DNA of 12,456 bases, taken from NCBI GenBank assembly GCA_023454395.1, contig JAEYFY010000325.1, positions 1-12,456 on the forward strand, read 5' to 3'. Source of the DNA: Pseudomonadota bacterium (GTDB lineage Bacteria; Pseudomonadota; Gammaproteobacteria; Enterobacterales; Enterobacteriaceae). Below the pieces are notes generated by a model, which was not told the DNA's origin, searched no databases, and saw only the letters and a list, made by a program, of their open reading frames with translations. Shown in pieces: positions 1 through 5,402 of the stretch (the stretch's first letter is position 1; each line of letters opens with the position of its first letter). Made by a program: the position numbers and the translations under genes.

Positions 1-50
1 AGCTATGCTCCGTGCATACGGGTGATGACTAAACGTAAAAGGATAGACAA
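1..50 (+). other. Leader upstream of flgK
   Basis: In enterobacterial flagellar clusters flgJ normally precedes flgK, but no reading frame here can be confidently read as the FlgJ C-terminus. One frame stops at 23-25 and another at 30-32. AAAAGGA at 37-43 is a good ribosome binding site 7 nt before the flgK ATG. I see no convincing sigma-28 promoter in these 50 bases, so flgK transcription probably starts outside the window. Confidence 0.5.
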
Positions 51-1691
51 ATGTCCAACAGTTTAATTAATACAGCGATGAGCGGACTTAATGCGGCACA
101 AGCTGCGATGAGCACTGTGAGTAATAACATCGCTAACCAAAATGTAAAATGGTACAACCGTCAAATGACTGTGTTTAATGAAAACAGCGGTACGATGACC
201 GGTAATGGTTATATCGGTAATGGCGTTAATGTTAGTCGTATTCATCGTGAATATAACGAATTCCTTGCCGGTCAAATGAACCGTGCAATGTCAAAACAAA
301 GCGCACTTAATAGCTATACCCAAAATATCTCACAAATTAATGATTTGTTAGCAGATAAAGGGAATGACGTTTCGAGTGCGATTGACGAATTTTTTACCAG
401 TTTACCGAATGTAACTAATAATGCAGAAGATAACCCAGCGCGTACAACGGTTATTGGTAAAGCGGAAGCTATGGTCAATATGTTTGCTAAAGCAGACCAA
501 TCATTGCGTGATTTAGAAAAAGATATTAATAGTCAGGTGACAAACACCTCTAAAAATATCAATGAATATACAAAACAAATCGCAAAATTAAATAACGAAA
601 TTAGCCGCTCTAAAGGCTTTAATGGCGCTGATCCTAACGATTTATTAGACCAACGCGATCGTTTAGTTCAAGAATTAAACACACTGGTTGATGTACAAGT
701 GACTCAACAAGACGGTGGTTTTGTCAACGTCACATTTGCTAATGGTTTGCCATTAGTCTCTGGTACTCGTGCTTATGAAGTTTCTGCTATTCCATCTAAT
801 CAAAACAGCGAACGTCTTGTTATTGGTTATAGCAACGGCATTGATGAAATGCGTGAAGTGGATGCAAAACGCATTAAGGGTGGCGAACTTGGTGGTGCTT
901 ATCGTAGCCGTGAAGAGGTGTTAGATCCAAGCCGTAACCAATTAAACCAATTAGCGTTAGTGCTGGGTGATCAATTTAATAAACAGCATGAGCAAGGTTT
1001 TGATTTAAATGGCGACAAAGGTGAAAAATTCTTTGACCTTGGTGGCGCTCATGTTATGCCAAACGGCAAAAACAAAGGTAATGCCACCTTTGATGTGAAA
1101 TACACTGACACTAAAGAAGTGAAAGCCGCTGATTATACGGTTAAATATGACGGCAGCAATTGGAATGTGACGGTAGAGCCGGGTGGTCGTAAAGTTGCAG
1201 CTACAGTCGGTGCAACGGGCGAATTAGAATTCGAAGGGATGAGTATCAAAGTTAATGGTACACCACAAAAAGACGATTCTATTGTCGTTCAATCTGTGGG
1301 TAACGTGATTGCTGGTATGAAAGTTGCCTTGAATGATCCTAGCAAAATTGCGGCAGCAGGCTCTAAAGATACTGGCCCAAGCGATAACGAAAACATGAAA
1401 AAACTGTTTGAGTTACCTGATGAAAAAATTATTGATGGTAAAACAACAATTGCTGGTGGCTATGGCTCATTGATCAGTATGGTCGGTAATAAAGTGAATA
1501 CCGCTCAAGTTGACTTTGATGCTCAGGTTTCTATCACTAAAAGTATTGTAGAACAACAACAGTCTGTTTCTGGCGTGAACTTGGATGAAGAGTATGGCGA
1601 GATGTATCGCATTCAAGAATATTACATGGCAAATGCAAAAGTTATTCAAACAGCAAACAGTATGTTTGATGCAATTATGCAAGTTCTCTAA
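51..1691 (+). CDS. flgK: Flagellar hook-associated protein 1 (FlgK)
   Basis: FlgK forms the first hook-filament junction ring between the hook (FlgE) and FlgL; it is exported through the flagellar type III apparatus and has no cleaved signal peptide. The 546-residue length matches the E. coli protein. The N-terminal rod/hook-type segment (residues 3-38, with LINTAMSGLNAAQAAM and SNNIANQNV) and the C-terminal segment (about 500-546, with QQSVSGVNLDEEYGEM and ending in TANSMFDAIMQVL) are the helical ends that pack in the axial core. The motif LLDQRDRLVQELN near residues 197-209 is typical. The middle, about 340-420, is the variable exposed domain. The start is supported by AAAAGGA 7 nt upstream. 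Oddity: the usually glycine position in the N-terminal ANxxxxGY motif is Trp34 (codon TGG at 150-152). flgL follows after 27 bp, so the two are surely co-transcribed. Confidence 0.97.
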   Translation: MSNSLINTAMSGLNAAQAAMSTVSNNIANQNVKWYNRQMTVFNENSGTMTGNGYIGNGVNVSRIHREYNEFLAGQMNRAMSKQSALNSYTQNISQINDLLADKGNDVSSAIDEFFTSLPNVTNNAEDNPARTTVIGKAEAMVNMFAKADQSLRDLEKDINSQVTNTSKNINEYTKQIAKLNNEISRSKGFNGADPNDLLDQRDRLVQELNTLVDVQVTQQDGGFVNVTFANGLPLVSGTRAYEVSAIPSNQNSERLVIGYSNGIDEMREVDAKRIKGGELGGAYRSREEVLDPSRNQLNQLALVLGDQFNKQHEQGFDLNGDKGEKFFDLGGAHVMPNGKNKGNATFDVKYTDTKEVKAADYTVKYDGSNWNVTVEPGGRKVAATVGATGELEFEGMSIKVNGTPQKDDSIVVQSVGNVIAGMKVALNDPSKIAAAGSKDTGPSDNENMKKLFELPDEKIIDGKTTIAGGYGSLISMVGNKVNTAQVDFDAQVSITKSIVEQQQSVSGVNLDEEYGEMYRIQEYYMANAKVIQTANSMFDAIMQVL

Positions 1692-1718
1692 GCCCTCATC
1701 AGAATAAGGAATATCACG

Positions 1719-2663
1719 GTGCGTTTAAGTTCAAATCAAATTTTTAGCCAGCGAGTGGACAATATCACTGGTTCGCAAAGTAAATGGATGACTGAAGGGA
1801 ATAAAATTTCTAGCGGTCGTCGTGTTGAAAAACCATCAGATGATCCAATGGCGGCTTCTCAAGCGGTGATGGTGAAACAATCTGAATCGCGCAATCAGCA
1901 GTATGCGACAGCGCGTGGATTTGCCAAAAACAGCATGTCCTTGCAAATGAGCTTAGCAAGCCAAATGGTGAATATTACCACTAAAATTCAAGAAACACTG
2001 GTTGCAGCGGGTAATGATGCCACATTAAGTGATGAAGACCGTGCATCTTTAGCTGATCAATTAGAGGGTTTAAAAGACCAGCTAGTGGGTATTGGCAATA
2101 CAAAAGATGGTGTGGGTCGTTATATTTTTGCTGGCTTCCAATCAGATAAACCGCCTTTTGTTGCTGATGCAACAGGCAAAATCACCTATCAAGGTGGTGA
2201 TAAGCAAATTACCCAAAAAGTAGATAGTAATATTGAAATGGTCACTAACTTTACAGGGATCGAAACATTACAATCTTCAGGTAGTAAAGGAACGGCTCCA
2301 GATATTTTTGAAGCATTAGATGGCGCTATCACTGCATTGCGTGAACCTTTAGCGGGTAAACCACAAGCTGATCGTGATGCTGCATTAGAGAAAATTGATG
2401 CTGCAAACCGTGTTAACCGTGCGACGCTAAATAATATTTCTAGTGTTGAGGCGAAGTTAGGTCTACAACTTCAAGAACTTGATAACTTAGATGATTTAGG
2501 TGCAGATACCTCTTTAAGAAACGCAAAACGTTTAAGTGAACTGCGTGAATTAGATTGGACACAAGCGATTTCAGATTATTACCAAGAAGAGTCTGTATTA
2601 CAGGCTTCTTATAAAGTGTTTAACGACATGAAAGATATGTCGATGTTTAAGATGTACCGCTAA
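1719..2663 (+). CDS. flgL: Flagellar hook-associated protein 3 (FlgL)
   Basis: FlgL is the second hook-filament junction protein, the adaptor ring on which flagellin (FliC) polymerises. The 314 residues compare with 317 in E. coli. The flagellin-like N-terminus shows the conserved run ISSGRRVEKPSDDPMAASQA at residues 30-49. GRYIFAGFQSDKPPF at about 133-147 is also a FlgL hallmark. The C-terminal helix ends in VLQASYKVFNDMKDMSMFKM. The start is GTG at 1719; it is chosen because the protein begins at the right place and AATAAGGA at 1703-1710 lies 8 nt before it. The weaker GTG start may keep FlgL slightly below FlgK. The gene ends the flgKL unit and is followed by an intrinsic terminator. Confidence 0.97.
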   Translation: MRLSSNQIFSQRVDNITGSQSKWMTEGNKISSGRRVEKPSDDPMAASQAVMVKQSESRNQQYATARGFAKNSMSLQMSLASQMVNITTKIQETLVAAGNDATLSDEDRASLADQLEGLKDQLVGIGNTKDGVGRYIFAGFQSDKPPFVADATGKITYQGGDKQITQKVDSNIEMVTNFTGIETLQSSGSKGTAPDIFEALDGAITALREPLAGKPQADRDAALEKIDAANRVNRATLNNISSVEAKLGLQLQELDNLDDLGADTSLRNAKRLSELRELDWTQAISDYYQEESVLQASYKVFNDMKDMSMFKMYR

Positions 2664-2698
2664 TTATTTTAGTTTTGTCTTAAGACATTTTGATATCA

Positions 2699-2730
2699 CC
2701 CCTGGTATTTATTTATCAGGGGATTTTTTT
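2699..2730 (+). terminator. Rho-independent terminator after flgL
   Basis: CCCCTG (2699-2704) pairs with CAGGGG (2717-2722) around a 12-nt A+T-rich loop, followed by A and seven T (2724-2730). It lies 36 nt after the flgL stop. Its tail resembles that of the terminator at 10480-10507. Confidence 0.9.
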
Positions 2731-3084
2731 ATTCGGAAATATCTCATAAAATAATTTATTCTTATTATTTTATTGACTTTTATTCTTTATTATTAATTTG
2801 TTTTTATTAATAAATAAGCTAATGCCAAATGGATTGTATTATATAAATGTATCTATTTTTTTAATTTCTGCTATAAATATCCATTAAAAGTGTAATAGCA
2901 AAAAATTAATTTATTATTATTCATAACTCTTAAAATAAAGCATGTATCGAAATTACCTTTTATAAATAAAAGAACTGAAGATAGAGATTTTTATTTAAAT
3001 AATAAACTTTAAGTTTCATCTTTCATTTACACTAAATACGTGTTTCTGTGATTTACATCTCTAATACGAAAATAATTATGTTTT

Positions 3085-3197
3085 AAACAGTAGAATAATT
3101 GTAAATAAATATTGCTAAATATTTTATAAAAATAGTAGTTGTATGTTGTTTTATGAAAATAAATATTTACTATTTATTTTAACTAGTCAAATAGTAG
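3085..3197. repeat. AAAYAGTAG repeat cluster
   Basis: AAACAGTAG lies at 3085-3093, and AAATAGTAG at 3130-3138 and 3189-3197, all in the same direction. An inverted eight-base version (TACTATTT) lies at 3168-3175 and an inverted AACAGTAG (as CTACTGTT) at 3544-3551, close to the regulator start. The Gs make chance recurrence less likely in this A+T-rich DNA. Function unknown; a protein-binding site is the simplest guess. Confidence 0.4.
3156..3180. repeat. 10-bp perfect inverted repeat
   Basis: AAAATAAATA (3156-3165) and TATTTATTTT (3171-3180) are perfect reverse complements around TTTAC. All stem pairs are A-T, so an RNA hairpin would be weak; it may be a DNA-binding site or a by-product of composition. 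It sits between two AAATAGTAG copies. Confidence 0.4.
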
Positions 3198-3256
3198 ATT
3201 ATTTTTTAAGTTTTATAATCTCAAATTAATTATAGTTTCTTATTTCTAATATATTA

Positions 3257-3279
3257 TATAATACTCGTATTACGCGTAT
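3257..3279 (+). promoter_or_regulatory. Possible promoter -10 with overlapping dyad operator
   Basis: TATAAT at 3257-3262 is a perfect -10 hexamer. Directly over the expected start of transcription lies a near-perfect dyad, ATACTCGTA (3261-3269), T, TACGCGTAT (3271-3279), with one mismatch in nine pairs. It is the most G+C-containing dyad in the region. The -35 (around 3233-3238, TAGTTT) is poor, so activator dependence would be needed if this is real. A start here would give a leader of about 330 nt before the regulator gene. TATAAT also occurs elsewhere (3214-3219), so the promoter call is weak. Confidence 0.25.
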
Positions 3280-3599
3280 TTACTTAACCCAAAAAAGAGC
3301 AATACTTGTCCTTATCTAAAAAATTTAAAAAAACAGATGAAAAATAAATTAATCATTTTAATTTATTGAATTTGCTTGTTTATTTTTTCATTTCAGCTTT
3401 CTTTTCAAGTGTTCTATTTCGTTTAAAAAAGCCTAAAAAAGATTTTGCCTATCAATAATGAATAATATGATCGAAATATCCGATTGGATTTAAGTTAAAT
3501 TGCTATTTATATTTCACTTAAATAAGAACAAATATATTATTTTCTACTGTTCCTAATGCCTTTACCTAATTAATTATTTTATATGATTCTGGGGGCTTT

Positions 3600-3896
3600 A
3601 TGAAACATACAGCATCTATCGCTGCTGAATATATCGGTTGGAGTTTAAAGGAAAAACGGAAAAGATTAGGTGTAACAGGAGAAGAGATAGCAAAGAAACT
3701 TAATATTAGTCAGCAACAAGTTTCTCGTTATGAGCGAGGTGTAAATACGATAAACATTAGTATGTTGATTCGTTTTTTTGACGTCCTTGAAATGGATGAA
3801 GATGATATATCATATGTTTTTGATATTTTAGTCCACTCCTATTCTGAATATTTAAAAGTAAAAGAAGAGAGAATTAACTTAGAAAACTGTAATTAA
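3600..3896 (+). CDS. MrpJ-family HTH (XRE-type) transcriptional regulator
   Basis: A 98-residue cytoplasmic DNA-binding protein. A single HTH_3/XRE domain spans about residues 12-70: helix 1 SLKEKRKRLG, helix 2 TGEEIAKKLN, then the recognition helix SQQQVSRYERG at 37-47, the signature of MrpJ and its paralogues in Proteus. The C-terminal 30 residues are acidic and basic and probably helical. Family knowledge: MrpJ proteins are encoded with fimbrial operons and repress flhDC, lowering flagellar gene expression while fimbriae are made. Oddity: known mrpJ genes usually end their fimbrial operon, whereas this one lies 241 bp upstream of the first pilin, directly between flagellar and fimbrial genes. 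ATG at 3600 is preceded by GGGGG at 3591-3595 with only 4 nt spacing, so translation may be modest. It could regulate the neighbouring operon, motility, or both. Confidence 0.88.
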   Translation: MKHTASIAAEYIGWSLKEKRKRLGVTGEEIAKKLNISQQQVSRYERGVNTINISMLIRFFDVLEMDEDDISYVFDILVHSYSEYLKVKEERINLENCN

Positions 3897-3924
3897 TATT
3901 ACCTTTAATAAAATTATTTATGCA

Positions 3925-3949
3925 TAAATGGAAATTTTATTTTCATTTA
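3925..3949 (+). promoter_or_regulatory. Hairpin after the regulator gene
   Basis: TAAATGGAAAT (3925-3935), loop TTT, ATTTTCATTTA (3939-3949) form an 11-bp stem with one G-U pair as RNA, beginning 28 nt after the stop codon. There is no T-run directly after it (a run of six T follows about 17 nt later, 3964-3969), so it is not a classical terminator. It could stabilise the 3' end of the regulator mRNA or reduce read-through into the pilin genes. Confidence 0.5.
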
Positions 3950-4025
3950 AAGAACCCCGTTTGCCTTTTTTCAACATTATGGTTTTTATGATTTTTATTA
4001 ATGCTGAAAATAAATAGGCAATACC

Positions 4026-4043
4026 ATTTACATGGATGTAAAT
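4026..4043. promoter_or_regulatory. 18-bp perfect dyad upstream of major pilin
   Basis: ATTTACAT, GG, ATGTAAAT is a perfect palindrome 95 bp before the pilin ATG, in the range expected for an operator. The half-site ATTTACA also occurs at 3025-3031 and 3051-3057 and, inverted, at 3100-3106 upstream of the regulator. A shared binding protein is inferred, possibly the MrpJ-like product, but nothing here proves it. Confidence 0.4.
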
Positions 4044-4046
4044 ATT

Positions 4047-4072
4047 CGCTTTTTATTTTAAATAAAACAGCG
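4047..4072. repeat. Imperfect dyad, pilin promoter region
   Basis: CGCTTTTTATTT and AAATAAAACAGCG face each other around a central T; apart from one bulged C they are complementary. It lies 4 bp after the 18-bp dyad and just before a weak -10-like TATAAA at 4075-4080. It may be part of the pilin control region. Confidence 0.3.
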
Positions 4073-4088
4073 AGTATAAATTAAAAAT

Positions 4089-4106
4089 CATTAAATACAT
4101 TAAATA
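4089..4106. repeat. Tandem 9-mer CATTAAATA x2
   Basis: CATTAAATA occurs twice back to back, followed by TCATTA. It sits 31 bp before the pilin ATG, in the probable 5' leader or promoter. Copy number could vary by slippage, which would change spacing. Confidence 0.45.
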
Positions 4107-4137
4107 TCATTATTCTATTAATTAGGAGTATTAACGA

Positions 4138-4698
4138 ATGTTAAATAAACAACGTTTTATTAAATCTGCATTAGGCTTAACCCTGTTATCTGCGGCAGCG
4201 TTTGCATCAGCAGCAACAACAGTACAAGGCGGTACTGTGCACTTTACTGGGCAAATTGTGAATGCAGCATGTGCAGTTAGCGCAGATTCAATGAATCAAA
4301 CCGTAAACATGGGGCAATATCGTACGGCTTTATTTACGGCAGTTGGTACTTATTCAAATGAAATTCCTTTTACTATCAAATTAGAAGATTGTGATACCAG
4401 TGTTTCAACAACGGCTGCTGTGGCATTTAGCGGTAATGCGGATAGCCAAGATAATACTGTTTTAACGGTCAGTAATATTGGTGGTGGTGCAAGTGGTGCC
4501 GCATCGGGTGTGGGTATCGAAATTAAGGATCATGCAGGTCAAGTGATTAAGCCAGATGGCTCTGTTTTCTCAACGCCTCATACATTAATTGATGGGCATA
4601 ACGTATTGAATTTTAAAGCCCGTTATAAATCAACCAATGCCACAGTGACACCAGGTGCTGCGGATGCAGATGCAACATTCCAAATGCAGTACAACTAA
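4138..4698 (+). CDS. Major fimbrial subunit, type 1 (FimA/MrpA-like) pilin
   Basis: A 186-residue secreted pilin that would polymerise by donor-strand exchange into the fimbrial shaft. Signal peptide 1-25 (MLNKQRF start, hydrophobic core LGLTLLSAAAF, cleavage after ASA). The mature N-terminus ATTVQGGTVHFTG supplies the donor strand and first strand. Cys45 and Cys85 form the one conserved disulfide of the family. The C-terminus has the FQMQYN ending with the penultimate Tyr typical of chaperone-bound pilins. AGGAG at 4124-4128, 9 nt before the ATG, is a strong ribosome site, fitting a highly expressed first gene. Its homology to the next gene's product (shared GG.VH, NxTV.MGQ, VPF/IPF and L..C motifs) suggests an old tandem duplication. 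A large stem-loop overlaps its stop codon. Confidence 0.93.
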   Translation: MLNKQRFIKSALGLTLLSAAAFASAATTVQGGTVHFTGQIVNAACAVSADSMNQTVNMGQYRTALFTAVGTYSNEIPFTIKLEDCDTSVSTTAAVAFSGNADSQDNTVLTVSNIGGGASGAASGVGIEIKDHAGQVIKPDGSVFSTPHTLIDGHNVLNFKARYKSTNATVTPGAADADATFQMQYN

Positions 4699-4739
4699 TT
4701 AATTCAATCTCATTGAAGAGATAAACGAATTAATTAGTT
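4693..4739 (+). promoter_or_regulatory. Large stem-loop over the major pilin stop codon
   Basis: AACTAATTAATTC (4693-4705) and GAATTAATTAGTT (4727-4739) are a perfect 13-bp inverted repeat that includes the TAA stop. Inside it ATCTC (4707-4711) pairs with GAGAT (4718-4722) around ATTGAA. As RNA this would be an 18-bp two-tier hairpin. There is no T-run after it, so its likely role is protecting the pilin mRNA 3' end from exonucleases. Confidence 0.65.
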
Positions 4740-4759
4740 AACTACGTCAATAAGTTACC

Positions 4760-4785
4760 AGTGACCGCATAATGCGGTCACTTTT
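4760..4785 (+). terminator. Attenuator-type terminator between pilin genes
   Basis: AGTGACCGCA (4760-4769), loop TAA, TGCGGTCACT (4773-4782) is a perfect, G+C-rich 10-bp stem followed by a short U-run (TTTT, 4782-4785). It is strong, but the U-run is short, so partial termination is expected: abundant short pilin mRNA, with some read-through to the rest of the operon. The strong AGGAGG of the next gene begins 8 nt beyond the stem. Confidence 0.7.
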
Positions 4786-4801
4786 AACAAAGGAGGTCTG
4801 T

Positions 4802-5353
4802 ATGTGCAACTGGATCGCAGGTGTTGTGGTATTAGGGAGCCTATTAGGATCACACACGTTAGCACAAGCGGGTAATAAACATAATGTGATTATAGAGGGT
4901 GGCATTGTTCATCTAAAAGGTGCGTTAACCGCTGCAACATGTGTTGTTGCAAATGAAAGTCGCAATCTCACTGTAGATATGGGGCAAATCCGCAGTAATC
5001 AATTTAACGGCACTGGGAGTTATGCTCCGGCGGTTCCTTTTTATATTCATCTTACGGAATGTAATACCACAGCCAATCGACAAGTTGGTATGACATTTTG
5101 GGGAGCAACGGATAATAGAGATCCACAAATTATAAAGGTCACTGATAGCGTAAATGCCGCTCAAGGGGTTGGTGTTGCCATATTTGATAACAGTGGTAAT
5201 GCCTTAGTTCCAAATACTGAAACCGCACGATGGATACCTATTTTTGACGGTGATAACCGGTTGCAATTTTTAGCGCGTTATAGAGCAACACAGCCAGAGG
5301 TAACAGGTGGACAAGCTGATGTAACAGCCTGGTTTACCTTGACATACCCTTAA
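4802..5353 (+). CDS. Second fimbrial subunit (FimI/MrpB-like pilin)
   Basis: A 183-residue secreted type 1 pilin, homologous to the preceding product. Cys47 and Cys87 form the conserved disulfide; the motifs GGIVHLKGALTAATCVV and NLTVDMGQIRS mark strands of the Ig-like fold; the C-terminus is WFTLTYP. Signal cleavage is likely after AQA (residue 23). The ATG at 4802 is chosen because AGGAGG (4791-4796) lies 5 nt before it. An in-frame ATG at 4772 would add ten residues, but it sits inside the attenuator stem and has no ribosome site. Oddity: with the chosen start the signal peptide begins MCNWIAG without any Lys or Arg, while the longer form (MRSLLTKE) would have them. Its role could be a minor shaft subunit, an assembly terminator or an alternative major pilin; sequence alone does not decide. 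Confidence 0.88.
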   Translation: MCNWIAGVVVLGSLLGSHTLAQAGNKHNVIIEGGIVHLKGALTAATCVVANESRNLTVDMGQIRSNQFNGTGSYAPAVPFYIHLTECNTTANRQVGMTFWGATDNRDPQIIKVTDSVNAAQGVGVAIFDNSGNALVPNTETARWIPIFDGDNRLQFLARYRATQPEVTGGQADVTAWFTLTYP

Positions 5354-5373
5354 TGGCAACGATTTATCCCATT
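5352..5373 (+). repeat. Weak hairpin before chaperone gene
   Basis: AATGG (5352-5356) and CCATT (5369-5373) pair around a 12-nt loop, overlapping the stop of the second pilin. Only 5 bp, and 17 nt before the chaperone ribosome site; listed because the other long gaps of the operon have comparable elements. Confidence 0.2.
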
Positions 5374-5402
5374 GAATAAAAAGAGATTAAAGAGAGGTAT
5401 AT

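Larger units (their letters stand above)
2731..3599. other. Very A+T-rich intergenic region
   Basis: About 870 bp without a credible gene. Every frame is broken by frequent stops; the short ATG reading frames present (for example 3337-3369, 10 codons, and 3459-3494, 11 codons) lack ribosome sites. A+T is above 80 % by eye, clearly higher than in the flagellar genes on the left. Such DNA is a typical target of H-NS-type silencing (established for enterobacteria, inferred here). It contains several palindromes: 2957-2972 (CTTTTAT, AA, ATAAAAG), 3004-3016 (AAACTT, T, AAGTTT), 3156-3180, 3261-3279, and an 8-bp inverted repeat ATTTAAGT/ACTTAAAT at 3488-3495 and 3516-3523. It also holds the AAAYAGTAG copies listed separately. 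It most likely carries the promoter and operators of the regulator gene that follows. Confidence 0.6.

Noticed and set aside
2773..2796. TTGACT followed by TATTAA as a promoter
   Set aside because: The spacing is 12 bp, and the sequence at 17 bp is not a -10. Chance in A+T-rich DNA.
3047..3062. CRP-like site TGTGA-N6-TCTCT
   Set aside because: Only the left half matches; the right half has three of five bases and no promoter is known nearby.
3325..3500. Short peptide genes in the A+T-rich gap
   Set aside because: The ATG frames are 10-11 codons long and lack ribosome sites.
3897..4137. Phase-variable invertible promoter as in the mrp operon
   Set aside because: No long inverted repeats bracket a promoter-sized segment, and no FimB/MrpI-type recombinase gene is in the window. 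The dyads seen are short-range.
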